Origin: Elysia chlorotica
Taxonomy: Eukaryota; Mollusca; Gastropoda; Plakobranchidae
Length of the DNA: 64,000 bases
Direction: 5' to 3'
NCBI GenBank assembly: GCA_003991915.1
Contig: RQTK01000080.1
Coordinates: 324,099 to 388,098 of the forward strand
Part shown: piece after piece, positions 1 to 15,700 of the stretch
Position numbering within the stretch: position 1 is the first letter of the stretch
How the letters are laid out: every line of letters starts with the position of its first letter
Notes under the pieces: model-generated
What the model was told of the DNA's origin: nothing
Database searches by the model: none
What the model saw: the letters and a program-made list of their open reading frames with translations, nothing else
Translations under genes and position numbers: made by a program

Positions 1-533
1 CATTATGATATCAACAGTTTCATCATGTTTTTGGTCAACCAGTCAATGGATGGAGACAGAGACAAACAGACAGACATACAGACACTGACTGACTAAGTTA
101 CACTTGGAATACCTTAAATGCTTCATGCAATTTACAGAAGAGGTTGACTTGATAAAATTCCAAGATGCCCTTCAGAAAATTGATGTGTCAAACTAATTGA
201 AAATTTAACAAAAGTTTTTTAAGTTGGGAAAAAAAGTCATTGTTGAGAATCTCTTTTTCCCAATGAAAAAAAGGAGCCAGAAATATATCAATTGAAATGG
301 TCATAGGTAAACAAATTACAACACCCATTATTTTCAAAACTAACAACAAAATTTTAGGAGCTATGCAAGACATGGAACTTCTTTGAAGTAGATACCAATT
401 GCAAAACGCTTTTTTTTTTTCAGAACTAGCTTTCTTTGAAGTAGAGACCAACTGTTGTTTGAATTAAACTGCTGATTAGATTTAGTTCATACACATTTTT
501 CAAAATTCAATTTGTAACACTTTGTCTGTATAG
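1..533. other. Intron sequence upstream of the first visible Piezo exon
   Basis: AT-rich non-coding sequence ending in a pyrimidine-rich acceptor just before 534. No coding exon or recognisable repeat was seen. It is presumed to be intron because the exon at 534 opens mid-protein. Confidence 0.5.
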
Positions 534-735
534 TGTTGCTGGGTGATGACAGCTATCACAGCCTCTGTTCGGTGTGATGGGGTTGCCTTGATCTACATCA
601 CAATTATGGGAGTGCTTATGGTTTCATCAAGGCGCACTGTGTCCAGAGTATGGCCCATATACAAATTCCTCTTGGCAGTGTTTCTTGCAGTCCAATTTTT
701 GGTGTGTCTTGGATTCCCCAAAGGAGCTTGTATCA
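534..735 (+). CDS. Piezo: Piezo exon w1 (blade transmembrane helices)
   Basis: Encodes two hydrophobic helices of a blade unit, ending in LVCLGFPKGACI, the conserved segment before the YPW motif of the next exon. Acceptor TATAG before 534; donor GTAAGT after 735; exits in phase 1. The entry phase (0) is assumed from the open frame. Confidence 0.88.
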
Positions 736-1659
736 GTAAGTGATTTAAGTCTTCATTAGATGCTCAGTCTTTTACTATTTGAGATAGTCTGAGGGAAGGA
801 AAATACAGGAAAATATTTTCTCTATTGTGAAAAATTTGGGAGAACTTTTGTTTTGTTCCCTTAGTATTTTTTTTTATGTTAAGGAACAAAATATTTACTA
901 GAATGGCAAATGTGTCTAAATCAAAAGAGTAAAAAATGTCTATAAACTTTTCAATCCCCATTTGAAGGTATATTTTTTGTTGTCAGAGGCAAACAAAACA
1001 ACAAAAACACACATGCGCGCACACACGCACACTCACAAGTTATAAGTTTGTCTTGTTGTGATTCGCAGGTTACCCATGGATTGAAAATTCACGTATTTCT
1101 AAGAACTTGAGACAGTGGCTTTACCTCCCAGATTATGATGAGCAGATTCTCTCTGGTTTGCTTATTGGTATGTAAACATTGAAAGGTTGACAGGCTAATA
1201 TGAGAATTTTCAATTGGTAATTTGTAATTACATCATAAAAAATCAAATTGAAAATTAAAATTCTCTGGTTGGACCTCTTAAAATTCTATCACATGACTCT
1301 GAAGCTTCCTTTTATTCATATTACTTAAAACTTACTAAGTATATAAGAATGGTTACTAAATTTTATTGCGTTCTTTTTCAGTCCAATTTTGTGAATCTAT
1401 TGAGTAGGTATAAATAAACTATAAGTATATCTAGTTAATCAAGAGGCAGAGTAAAATACAATGTCCATTCTATTTCCTTAGTTTGAGTAATTGTTATCAG
1501 GACTTATTATTGAGGACACCATTGTTTAATGGGACCAACATTGCTATTGTTCTCATCAAATGTGTTCTGGTGGTTATCAGTTGGATTCAAATTTAATTTC
1601 ATTCACAGACTGTGTGTATGTTTATATTATATTATATCTGTTTACATATTCTTATATTC

Positions 1660-1756
<97 letters not shown>

Positions 1757-4700
1757 GTAACAACAAAATACAAAAACTACTATAATAGTACAGTGTTTTT
1801 GTAGCTCATAAAAAGGGTTACTTTACTTTACTTACTTTTCCGATCCAGCAGCCACTTGGGCCTGCGCCCTTCGACTTGATGACACGATGAAGAATTCATA
1901 TGTCCTTTCTAGTTGATCTTTTCCGCAGTATAATGTAGTATTAGGTGGAAGAAGTTTTGTGCGGATGTCCTGCAGTTTAGGACAGTTGAATAAGATATGT
2001 TCGACTGTTTCGTGTGTTTGGGGGCAGAGGGAGCAGAACGGTTCTTTTTGGGGTTGTAAAGGATTGATGAAGTAGTTGAGTGGAATATGCTGGGTTCTCA
2101 GCCGATATATTGTCACCTGTTCTTGATGTTTCAGAAGGTTAATGCTGTCTTTCGGGTTGGGTGTCGGCATCTGTTTAAAGACAGATCTTCCAGTCTTTCC
2201 TAGAGCGCATATAAAAAAGGGGCTAAACAGAGCCAAACTATCCAGTTATTGTTCACTAATTCTTAACTCAGCTAATTTGTATTCAGTTGAACATTTATGG
2301 TATTGGCTAATTTATATATATTTTTAAAATTTATTTGAAGTTTTTGCCTTTTTTATTTCCTCTTTTATAACTTCTAAATAAAGACCATCCATTTAGACAT
2401 GTAGGAAATTCGTTAAGTACTAACAGATGAAAAATTTAGTACATGTTTTTTTTTCTCAGCTGATCTACTGCAGCTTCTTGTGGTATGCCTTCAAAGCGCT
2501 GTATTCAGCATTGAGTCAAATCCAGATTTAATGGCCAACTATGGAGGTGGAGACAACAAAGATATTGTAGAGGAAGTTGAGGCTAACAAGCCCATACCCT
2601 GTGAAGACTTTACCATACAACAAAAGTATGATAGAACTCTTGCAATTCTACTTTTGTTCCTTTTTTTCTACAAAGAATGTGAAGAAAATCATGAAATTTT
2701 GTCCTACATAGTTAATATTTTATTACAGAAATATTTGTTGAAATGATACTATTCCCAGTTTTGTCATAGTAATGTACAATTTGGAAGTACTGAACCTTTA
2801 AAAATTTTTTTATTATTAAATAAACATGTGTGAACTTTGTACATAAACGTTTTTATTCAGCATTTAACATTAAACTTAATTGGTGTCTCATGAAAACAAG
2901 AAGTAATTGGTTTGAGGAAATATCAAACAAATCACTTAAATCATCACTTTTTATTTTGAATTAATTAATGTAAATAGAAAAACTGGAAAATGTTTTAGTA
3001 AAAACAATCAGATTATAAGTGTAAGCGTGGGTTTTATGATTCTAGAAACTTACTCTCATCAACAAGAATCATTCTAATCTTTGAATAAGGTGATTGCTTT
3101 TACTAATAAGAATAAAAAAGAACGAAATTAAAGCATTTTTTTTAAATTTGAAGCACTGACTTGCCAGCACTTAATTGTTCATTTTTGAAGAGGACTAATG
3201 GTGATACTTACCTGATTATTAACCTTTTTTTTTCACCCACAGCAAAACGATTGAAGTCCTTAAGTTCCTGATTTTTGAGCATATGTTCTGGGTGACAATG
3301 GCCATCATTTTCATCACTGGGGCAACCCGCATCAACATTTTCTCACTCTTTTACGTTATTGCTGTGTTCTGCTTCATGTGGTTTGGGAAAGAATTTTTTC
3401 TGAAGCCATTGCGATCACTTCTTAAGATGTAAGGAAATGTTTTGTTGACTACTAAAAAAAATGATTGTCTGTCATATATATAATGTCTCATTTTAAGATC
3501 AGGTGCATAAAATTATACTAAATATACAATATTTATAATCTGTTTACACTATCTGTCAGCACTGTAAAGGCTATTTTGTTTACACAATGACAACCGTATG
3601 TTGTGAAGCAATCTTCCCAAATCACCTGTCCTAAGACAAGTAGAATTTTCTTTATAATGTTCTCAAGCCAATCATTAGAGGCTTGTTTGACTGAATCAAT
3701 GAATTGTGATTATGACAATTAAAAAAAAAAATTAGCACCAGCAAGTTTTGATGTAAGTATACTAATTGTCAATTAAAAACATTTTTTTTAAAATATACTT
3801 TAAGGTGGAACTTACTCACAGGATATTGCGTGTTTGTTATCTTCTGCAAGGTAGCTCTCCAGGTAAATTGTTTCACCTAATAAATAATAATAATCTTTAT
3901 TTCTATAGTGCTCTGCCCCAAACATGTTTAGGCTCAGAGCGCTTAACAATTAAGAAGCAAAATTAAAATACTGGTATCATTAAAACAATATATTAGTGAA
4001 ATTAGGGAAATATTCAATTGGATACACAAAAATCTTTATAAGGTACTTCATATAAAAAGCACATGTTTTAAAAAAAAAAAGAGGAAAGAGCAGGGTTCGT
4101 TCTGAATTGTGTAATTTTGCACTATTTCATAAAGTCTTATAAGTTTGGTCTTAAATGGATCAATGGGTTAATATTGGACTTAATATTCTACCATCTCTAG
4201 CTTGTGGGCTGTGTGTATGTTAAGGACCTTGTGGAAAATGGTCAGTGTTGGCTTGTACAGACTTTTGGGGTCAACTGTTTGTTGGCAAATGCAAAAAAGC
4301 CTGCAAGTAAGTTTGTTTCTTTATCAATACTCTCATATTCTTATCTCACTGAAAGTCATCGACTCAGGTGCTCATAATTTCCTGAAATTGTTTGTGGAGT
4401 TCTTCAGTTTTAAGTCTGCATTAATTTGTGGGAATAAAAGCTTGTTTTTTTTTTCACTAAAAAAATGTAAGACTTGATGATTATCGTATGACATTATACA
4501 GATCTTAATCTCTTGAATATTTCATAATTGTTTCGGCACATATTAGAAGATTTGATCAATATTGCAATATTGCCCACGATAAAACAAATGCCGTTTTGTC
4601 CTGCTTTGAGTATTGAAGCCGCATATTTTTTGGTTGTTGATTTTCACCCTTTTCAACCATGGCCATAAACAACTGCACATTTTTATTTTGTGCTGACCGT

Positions 4701-6176
4701 TGTGCATCACGTTTTTTCCCTGCACACTTTGCAAACCAGTAATTCTTAGGAACAACGAGAAAACCACTTTGGGTCTAATTTCTTGTCCTGTCAATCTAGA
4801 CCGGGCCAAAATGACAAATCTTAGTTATTCTTAAGTCGTGTTATTCCTGAATTTAACTACTGCTGAGTGCTCATCCTCTTAGTTGGAACTAGATCTTGGC
4901 TTAGCCTTACTGTATCACCTGTGAATCATACAGTGTCAATATACTGAATACAGTAAATTTGCTCAATACACAATGCGCGTGATTTCCAAGAAAAAGAGAT
5001 TTAGGCTACATATCAATGAAACTCAAAACTAGAGCCCCGCATTGTTCCATTGTCTGCAACAAGACATACTGAAAAAAATCGGTGTGATTGGTGTAAAAGT
5101 TCAGATACTTATATTGGATGGTGTTCTAATGAATGAAACATGTTCGATTTGTTTCCACCAAAATCTGATCTAGATCTAGATCTAGACCAAGTAACAAGAC
5201 GTTGAGAATGAAGAGTTGAGAGCATAGGCCTAGGCTACATATCAATGAAACTCAAAACTAGAGCCCCACATTGTTCCATTGTCTGCAACAAGACATACTG
5301 AAAAAAATCGGTGTGATTGGTGTAAAAGTTCAGATACTTATATTGGATGGTGTTCTAATGAATGAAACATGTTCGATTTGTTTCCACCAAAATCTGATCT
5401 AGATCTAGATCTAGACCAAGTAACAAGACGTTGAGAATGAAGAGTTGAGAGCATAGGCCTAGGCTACATATCAATGAAACTCAAAACTAGAGCCCCACAT
5501 TGTTCCATTGTCTGCAACAAGACATACTGAAAAAAATCGGTGTGATTGGTGTAAAAGTTCAGATACTTATATTGGATGGTGTTCTAATGAATGAAACATG
5601 TTCGATTTGTTTCCACCAAAATCTGATCTAGATCTAGATCTAGACCAAGTAACAAGACGTTGAGAATGAAGAGTTGAGAGCATAGGCCTAGGCTACATAT
5701 CAATGAAACTCAAAACTAGAGCCCCACATTGTTCCATTGTCTGCAACAAGACATACTGAAAAAAATCGGTGTGATTGGTGTAAAAGTTCAGATACTTATA
5801 TTGGATGGTGTTCTAATGAATGAAACATGTTCGATTTGTTTCCACCAAAATCTGATCTAGATCTAGATCTAGACCAAGTAACAAGACGTTGAGAATGAAG
5901 AGTTGAGAGCATAGGCCTAGGCTACATATCAATGAAACTCAAAACTAGAGCCCCACATTGTTCCATTGTCTGCAACAAGACATACTGAAAAAAATCGGTG
6001 TGATTGGTGTAAAAGTTCAGATACTTATATTGGATGGTGTTCTAATGAATGAAACATGTTCGATTTGTTTCCACCAAAATCTGATCTAGATCTAGATCTA
6101 GACCAAGTAACAAGACTTTTTTTTACTTTCTGTCCCTCCCCCTCCTCTCTTTAATTTCTCCCTCCCTCCATCCCTC

Positions 6177-6222
<46 letters not shown>

Positions 6223-9200
6223 TATCTCTTTGCCTCTCTGTATCTCCGTCTTTTGCTTTCTTTTCATAGAATTCCCACACACAGTTGCATCCATATAATG
6301 TTGATGACCACATTGAAAGTGAATAGTGCCCGTAGGTAGTGAAACATGTTACTTGTATATAATTTGGAACAAAGAAAAATGATTTAGTTTGGAAGGAAAA
6401 AAAATAGCAAAATTGTTTCTAGAACTTCTTGTTTGGAGCTTAACTTTCCAAAACTTTTCCGGTGAAGCATGCCGGAACGGCGAAAGTTTCAGTACTCCGA
6501 TCGATCTTTAGCCAAAGTGTCCCTCTTTTTCTGTAACTCAGGTTGGCAGCTCTGCATATCAACAAAGTGTTCATAAATGCACAGGTTTAATGAATATTAA
6601 TATATTTTCATCGAAAAGATGTAACGTTAATCCTTAATTACCAATTATTAGAGTACTAACTTCACACAAAAAACAAAAGAACAAAACTGAGCTGAATTTT
6701 AAATAATGCAGCTTTTTTTCTCTTGTCAATTTCACTAATTCCATACTGTATTTGTTTACAGATTTGGAATTGAAATGCTATGTGGAAAAGGATGATAGTG
6801 GCATGGCATGGGATGTGGTTTGTCTGGTATTCTTGCTGCTTCAGCGTCGCATTTACTCTTCTCACTACTTCAGACATGTGGTAGACACCATTCAGGCTCA
6901 GAATGGTCTAGTGTCCAAGTGAGTTACATCTGGAGATGATATATAGTGTTGCGTCTGATGAAAAATTGTTTCTTTTCAATAGATCTGTTTGAAAAAAAGC
7001 TTTATGGGATCAGAGAAAACTTAGAGATAGTTTTATCCATTTCGTTTGGTAATTTGTATGGTGCATATGCTAAGAGTATTTACTTTTCAATTTTCTGATA
7101 CAACTGTGCAGTACAATGTTTTTGCAGAGATGCAATTAAACCATGCCAAGGGTCGGGATCGGGTTTGTTGCATCTAATCTTATGACACCGTCAGATAGGC
7201 CCAGCTAGAATTTTAGTCTGAAGAGCTAGCCTGGCAATCCAACTACAAAGTTTTTTCCCCACCAGATTTAATACACTGATGAAACATTGCACAATATTCA
7301 TGAAAAAATTATTTCATTATTTCCACAGGGGTGCTGAACTGATCAACCGCATTATGATACGTGAGGTGAACAAGCAAAATGCTTTGGAGAAGAAAGTCCT
7401 TATTCACATAAAGGAGCAAATGAAAGCACTCAAGAAAAAGCAAGCAAGTTTAAAAAAAGACTTCAAAGAGCCAGAGGAGCATTTTCAAGGTAAAGGGGAA
7501 AATGCAGATCGTTTGAGTCTGTGTGATCAGTGAACGAGCATATCAAAAACTGCTTTCAGCTATTACTCAGTTGAGTGGATTTCAGTATGCTCTTTGCCGA
7601 TCAACATTTGTTTTCGCTTCACATGTATGTGTGTTCACACACACACACACGCACGCACGCACGCACACAAACACACAAACAAACAAATGTTTGATTTCTT
7701 GATGCTTACCGCAGCCTCTCACCATGCTGATGTATATGCTATTTCTTATAAATATGTAAATCACAAATCTTTTCTAGAGCTTCTCATTTGTTTCAAATAC
7801 AATTATAGCATACTGATGAATGCTTTTGACAATTTTTCTTGTTCCTGAAATTCATGAACTAAAACTCTTAATCTCTCCAAGTTAGCCCTAATTGTTTTGT
7901 ACCTTTGTAAGTGGTTGGTTCTCTGTGAGCCCTACTTTTTTAAATGGTCAAAATGGATACAATGTCAAAGGGAAATTACCACTGGAAGTATTTTAATTTA
8001 AATGAAAACATTGCTTGCGGTAATTTTTGAAGAGGAGAGTTCCTAAGAGTTAGTATTGGCTATATTATACATGTTCAAAGCTGAGACGGGAATATCTTGG
8101 TTTCAGTGAGCAACTGAAGTATTGGGCTGACTGAGTATACTTGGTTTTTGTGCTGAGTGAGTTAATTGAGAGCATATTTTGTCCAGTGCTAGATTATTCT
8201 TTTATTTTTGTATTTTTATTTAGTTTCCTGGAAAAGGGAAAATGAGATTTAGTTTAGCTCACAATTTTCAAATCATTTATTTCTCCTTTGTGGAAAGTAC
8301 AACCAAGAAAAACAATTAAAAAAAAAACATCAAAAATCCTTCACAGTTGAAAATTTATGTGTAGTGCTTTTGCACTTGTGTCACACACCTTGAAGACAAA
8401 AATATGTAAGGCATTCTGGGCTTTTTTAAGGTGCAAATGGCTAGAACTCTCTGAACATAGAAAACTACTCTAAAGTTACCTTTTAAAATTTTTAATGAAA
8501 ATTATCATCACTGCTTCTAGAGATCATAATATCTATAACTCTCTAAACATAGAAAACTACTCTAAAGTTACCTTTTAAATTATTTTATAAAAATTATCAT
8601 CTTCGCTTCTAGAGATGATACAGTTATAATTTCTACGATCTCTGAAAAAAAATCTGATGCCTTTTAATTCACTGTAAAATTATTAAAAAGTAACAATTTC
8701 GGCTTGTGACTGGTTCAACCTGGTAGCCTAACATGTATTGAGAGTAAAGTTTTTGCTATTTGTGTAACTCATAGCACTTGTTTTGTTGTCAAAAGATCTG
8801 CCATCAATATTATTTGAACTGCTAATGAATTCAATATTGAAATGCAGGATATATACTGTATTAGATATATAATTTATTATGCCTTGCATTCATGGATTGA
8901 TTTTATGTTTATTTCACTACAGCTATCCGTGCTGGAGACTACTACTTATTTGAGGAGGATGTGACTAATAGGCCTACGACATCGAAGAAATTAACCACTT
9001 TGGATATAGGTGTTGACAAAAAAATTCTGGACCATCCTAACCCCCTGCAAGTAAGAAATCAATCAAAGTAACCCCCCCCCCCCCGCCTGCCCATTTTATC
9101 ACAATGTTCAAAAGCGGCTGTTGCATGACTGATAGTTTGCATGTTTAAGAACAAATCTCAATTTATTTTTGCATTCTAATAGTTTAAAGTGAACATATTT

Positions 9201-12200
9201 TCTTCACTTTTTGTTTAAATAAGGCAGACTTCAATTATGTTTTTTTAAACAATTTAATTGCTCTTCTATCTCTTTCTCTTTCCTGCACTGTCTGTTTGTC
9301 TCCCTCCTTATCCTCACAACACTGTTCTTCGACTTTTTTAGGTGATCCACACTGCTCATGATCAGGATATGGAGACATCTGTGGCAAGCTATGAAAAGGC
9401 TTTGCAGGTTATCTTTTGTGTAACTACTCTTTTATGAAAAGAAAATAAGACAGCCCAAAAATTTGAAACATGCTTTAAACCTTTGAGCCCGGGATTAGAG
9501 ACCACTCTAATTTTACCTTTCTGACGGGATTAGAGTCCACTCTTAGATTGAACTTGAGTGGTAGATCTTGGCTAAAAACTGACCACACACTACAAATAGA
9601 TGTGTCCAGACGTAACCCATATCCATTTCTGATCCAAAATCAAATGTTATTTTTTTTTGTTTTATATATTTTTTTCAAGTTATTGTTGATTCATTGACAC
9701 CAAGTCAAGAAAATCAAAGGTTTCTATCAGTCAAATCGCCATTTCATGAAGTTCTAGTCTGATCCCTAACTCCCCTCAACCCCAACACATTTAGTATGGT
9801 CTGAAAGCTTGACCTCTCCTCTCTCTATATATATATATTCATTCACAAGCAATCTTTTTTTTTCTGTGTACAACTTTTACTTCAAAATGGTAATTTGAAT
9901 CTTTTAAGGGATCCAAGGCAGATGCTCAAAATGTGACTGCTGCAGAAGCTGCAGAGGGGACACAAGAGGATGCTGAACCACCAAGTAAATGGAAAACGCT
10001 TATATAAAATACACTAAGGGTATAATATTGGAAAAGCAATCTCTGTAATAATCGAAATGCAATATCTGTAACCTGAAGAGGGATATACACTTGTTTTTAA
10101 TGTTCAAAATGTATAATTTCACCTTCTTTTCATTAAGCTCATAACATTTAAAGAAGACCTGTCTACTTGTACCGATTTGATCGGTACGTACCGATTTTCG
10201 TCGTCAATCCCGATTTCCAGATTTCCACAGAAATGTACCGATTATTCAAACTGAAGATATTCAGCAGTGTGATCGCAGATTTTTTTTTCAATATCTGCCT
10301 CTGTTCGTCGCTCATCAAGAGACCCAAGACTAACCTGTTTCCGCGACAGTAGAAAGTTCATGACCCGCACCTATTACATTTCATTCGAGTCCATCTTGAC
10401 GTTTTTTGTCAAAGGCCGAGGATCATGCGCTCTTTATCGAAGCCTATTTTCTTAGATCTTAGTGTGTGAGATGATCAAAAGGGTACTGAAAGTACACCTC
10501 CCCAAGCTGCCAACCCGTACGCTTCGCTATTTTCGTAAAAAATTTGTACCCAAATACGCCGATGCGTTTTTTTTAAATTGAAAAATACAACCTTCCGGGC
10601 AACACCGTTGTTTTTTTTTTCTTTTTTTTCCGCAATAAAGGTACATGTATTTGAGGTACGGCTACGATGTTTCTCTCAATCACGCGACCAGAACTAGAGA
10701 TGAATAAAGAAAGTGTTCAGTGCTTTCTGCGTGGGCGAAAGAAAATTTATGAACGATTCATTTATTTTATCGATAGGTGATATTTTGTTCTATTTATTTT
10801 CATGTGTGGTCTTTAACTTTATGTTTTACAATCTTTCATTTCATCTGTGTTTTTACTTTTAAAAGCTAACCTTGTTTCTCTTAGTAGTTCTTTAAATTCG
10901 GTTATTCCATAGTGGTCAATGGTTTGTTATGGTGAAAAAAATGTATGCAAATTGCATGTTATACATGAAGCTTGCATAAAAGAAAATAATGGAATGTCCT
11001 TCTTCCCTTTAAATCTAATCTTTGATACATTAATACTGTGAAGAAAAAAAGCAAAACAAACTATAAACCATTATAAAACCATGGACTTATCATCAACCAT
11101 TCTATGATAAAATATTATGGCAACAAAAAGAAAGTCTTCTTCTTCTTCTTCTCGTTCTCCAACACTCTAAAAATTCTGATCCCAGCCTGGGCAATGAAGG
11201 CTACCGTTTTCTCTAGCTCAGGAAGGGGCCCGTATAGCTTCGTGTGCAGGTCTATTCTCTCCCTCCAGATGGACTGTCTAACATTGCTGTATATCCTGCA
11301 ATCCTGTAGCACATGTTGGGCTGTTTCTGCTGCCTGTCCACACAAGCAGAGATATGTTTCGCCGACTTTAAATATCTTGTGGTTTGGTCTCGTCTGCTTA
11401 GGCAGTACACCCCATCTTGCTTGTTGTATTCAGGGTGACTCTTTTTCCACCTTTTTAGGCTGGTTTTGATTATGGACTTTACTTCTCTGTATGTGAGGTC
11501 ACTTTCGATCTGTTCCAGTACTGATCCTTCCTTTGCCAATCTGTCAGCCCGTTCATTTCCCTCTATCCTGCAGTGGGCTGGGATCCACTGCAAGGCCAGA
11601 GACTCTGAGTTTCTAACTACATTTCCTAGACACTTAGCAAGATATTGTCTTTCTTCCCCCTTTAAATGAAAAGGATATAATGCCATTCTTGATTTTTAGA
11701 CAACTTGAGAAGATATAAAGACCATCTCTGATGTAGTTTTTGAGTTTTTCTTGATCGCAAAAGAAAGTGAAGTTGTCATAATTTCTCCTCATTTTGCTTT
11801 GTTTTTTTACACTGATTGTTTTTGTTATTTTATTTTATCACCAGCAATAGGCAAGTTGCGAACCTTCCTCAACTTTTTGTGCACCATCTGGTATAGCATT
11901 ATTGACTGGATGATCCGCACCTGCAATAATCTGTCACGCAACTATCGCCTGGTGGCCAAAAAACTCAGTGTAGATCTGATCCAAGAGAAGCGCAAGATTG
12001 TGGTTAGTGTGAATTTTAGTTTGATTTTATAGCCTTTCTCTTTAACTCCCTTTCCAATTGACTTTTCATCTCCTCCTCTTCCTTCTTCTTCTAACTGAAA
12101 TTGAAATTCTTTATTCAGTATTAAAGGCCATTGGCCCAAATTACAAAACAGTGTAACAGTTTTAACAAAGACATTACACTGTTTTGAGTAAAGAATTTTA

Positions 12201-12689
12201 ATTTCAATTTCTTCTTTTTATTCTTCTCAACAACAAATATGAATCACCTCTTTCTTACAAGGAAATAGAATTACAGTCTGACCTGCCTGTGACGACCACC
12301 GAGGATCATAGATAAAAGTGGCTGCTATGAACAGGTGGTCACCTTGGGCAATAAAGATTAACTTAGTACTCTCATTATTTTCATACTGTACCCGGGACAC
12401 TAATGACTTTTCCTTTTATATTCCCAAATGCTCAAATGTTCAATCAGTACTTACTATCCAAAGACGAAGTTCGCCCATTTCAATACAAAAGAGTGAATAG
12501 AATTTTGTTGTTACTCAATATAATATTAAATTGTTATAACCAAACTGTCGGTATTTCACAGGTCTTATTCATAGGGGCGCTTTAGATTGGTCATATTTGT
12601 AGATCTAGATCTCATTTTACATCTTTAGGTCTGTTTGCACCACCCACTACCACTGCTACCTTTTTTTTTAATATATATATTTCTCTCTC

Positions 12690-12766
<77 letters not shown>

Positions 12767-15700
12767 GTCTTTCTTTCTCTCTCTCTCTGTTTGTCATTCT
12801 CTCATTATATTTTTTTTCCTTGCTCAGCTTTTCCCTCTCGTTTATTTGTTTCTTCTCTCAATCTCATTTTAGCTTTCCTTGTCTCTTTGATCTTTTTTTA
12901 TCGCATAAGGGACTGGGAGATGTTTGATGTGATAAACATTGGGCGATGACTATGAGTTTACATTCAGTTAGACTGAACGGCCCTTGAAAAAAAAGAGACA
13001 GATTTGTGGCCTACCATTCTTTTGACACCCACCCTTCTCTCGCATACCTTGGTCACTCACAGCTTAATATTAATGCAAAGACATAGTGTCTACAGTACCC
13101 ACTGTTAGTATCTACAGTAGCAATTTCTCCTTATCTTTCCCATAAACCTTTATTTCTAAGAAATCAGTTCTTTGATAACAAAGAGGTGGTCGCCTTGGAT
13201 AGGGTTCTATCTGTTTCTTTCGAATCATAAACTGCTTGCGATCGCGTTGAGCAGGTGGACGATCAATGAAAAGTGGTCGCCATGGACAGGTGATCGGCGG
13301 GGCAGGTAGACCTAACTGATTAAAGAGGATACCAATTTTTATACAGCTCCAGCAAAGAGCTCCAGCATCTCCCAGGCCCACTCTGAACTGATCATCCCTA
13401 TCTTACTTTTGCTGGTGTCATATCAAGAAAATGTCATTTTATCTTACAGGTGGTACCGCATTAGCGGAATGCAATCATTTGGAATGCTTGGGATGGACTT
13501 AAATTAAATTTGTACCCTTTTTAAAGGCATGTCAAATTTTTTAAATTACATAAAATGGGAGTCAAACTTTTCATTATGTTTTTATTTATTGTGACTATAT
13601 GAGCATAATAATTTCTGTGTGTATAAAAAAAATCAAAATTTGTCTTTTACTCATTTCAGTCATCAAAACTTCCCAGTATAGAACCATCTACAACAACACT
13701 TCGTCAAGAGCCAGTTCTGTAAGGCTGTTTGCTCCTCATTAGCATGTCATTATGCTATTAGTTTTAGACTGAGAAAGAAACAACAACTACCATGACCTAT
13801 TAGTTTGATTCCACTTTCTTAATATCTACTAGATCAATTTCAACTTATTTTAATGATTGGAAGATAAGTGGGGGGGGGGGGACATTTCAATCCTTTTTAT
13901 GAGGTGTGTTATTGTGATCTAGACATGGGAATTTCTTGATATCTTGTAAATGAAGTGTGAAGTGTTTCTAACAGGTTGAAAAAAAATCATATTTTCAGAG
14001 GAAACAACATAATATGTTCCTATGAATTATGATTGTAATTAATATCCTTTGTGGGGTGGTGAATTTTACTTCTTTTTTTTGTCTTTACCAAAATCAAACC
14101 CAAAGACAATAAATCAATAAACATTTAAAGTGACTATAACATGAGCCAAGTGTAAGCAAGGCTGAATATAGCAGAAAAAACAGCATGCCACTGCAAGATT
14201 GGAATAGAAAAAAGTTTGCATTATAGGCATTGGATCTAGATCCAGCTCACTTTATTTTTAGTTTTTTAATGGAAATAAATCTCATGAGAAAAATGATGAC
14301 AAATTTTATGTAGTCAGTATTCTTTATGCCACTGTGCAAATTAAGGTAGAATAAAAGATCTTGTGAGTAAAACTTATTGATCATGTTCCCATATTTTTAA
14401 ACATATGACTTTTCATCTGTTTCTCTTTTGTCGCAATACATTCATTAATAACATAGCAACAGCTACAACTAAAATAGTATATTTAATTGTTTAAAAATAC
14501 CAGTTTTAAGCAATCGTCCCATTATTATCATTTTAAAGTTTAAAAAAAACATTTGTAAAATGCATAACTTTTAAGGATGAGTAAAATCTATCTTATTTAT
14601 AGGATGAAATATTCATCAGACTGATTGTTTTTCTTTACTCCTAGAGTCCAGCATGTTTCAGTCGAGATAGATCCACCTGTAAGTCAATTTTCAGACCATT
14701 ACATCAGGTAAGTTTGTATATCACTGGAGATAAGATTGTATTTTGAGGTTTAAAAATTCTTTTGTTGAACTAATTTTGGCCAGGGCTACCCTTGAAATCT
14801 CATCTTTTTGGGGATTTTTGAAAAATGTAAAAATCACCCCTTACATGTTTGCAATGCAATCCAGCCAATACAGTGCTCACTGTTTAGACCTACACGATGT
14901 GACTCAGTTGAGTTAAGCTGTTGGTAAATCCTATACATTTGACTGCACTGTGGAGCTCTGCCAAGATCAGTGTACATAAATGTATTTTTTTGTGGTTTAT
15001 GGGATAAACTTGTCTGCAGGAGCTATAACTTGATTTAGTACCAAAGGATTTGCAAGCTGATTCTTTTGATGCTTTAGAGCAATTTTATCTTTGGCAAATA
15101 GAAGAGATTTTTGTTTATGATGAGTAATAGAGTGGTTATTGGTCTATTTCTAAACCTACTGTACTTAGAGACTAAAAAGCTGTTCATTGCTGTATTTACT
15201 TAATTTAGCCGTCAATATCTTAAAACTGTCTCATGTGAAACAAAAAAATTAGTGATCAGTAACCAAATTTTAATTTCAAAGTTATGGAATTAAACTTACT
15301 AGTCAGCCTTGAATTAATTCTCAACCTTTCAGATCATGAACCATCCACTTCATATCAGCTGATAACATGTATTTGATCATGAGATTATTGAAACTATTGA
15401 AAAGAAACAACTAATTATGATTTAGTTTTTATTTTACTTTTTGTTGTTGTTGTATAAATGAACAAATGTAAATGAAATTTGGGCCTCCCTTCTTTCAAAT
15501 GAATTAAACCAAACCAAAGAAAAGATTTGAATTTTCTCTTTTACATAGCCTGGATGACCTTGAGAAAGAGGATGATGAAGAAATGGCAGCACAGTATGCT
15601 TCTAACAAAGACCGCCTCACCCGTCTTGTCATGGCGATTGGACTGCTGATGGCATCCCAATCAGAGATGCTGTGTTACCTCTTCATGATCCTTGACCAGA

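Noticed and set aside
4543..4809. 88-residue minus-strand open frame
   Set aside because: No recognisable family, no splice or start support, inside a Piezo intron; length is within chance.
12635..12949. Ser/Leu-rich open frame
   Set aside because: Translation of a CT microsatellite; the same applies to frames at 45118-45444, 45933-46259, 47076-47345 and 48489-48796.
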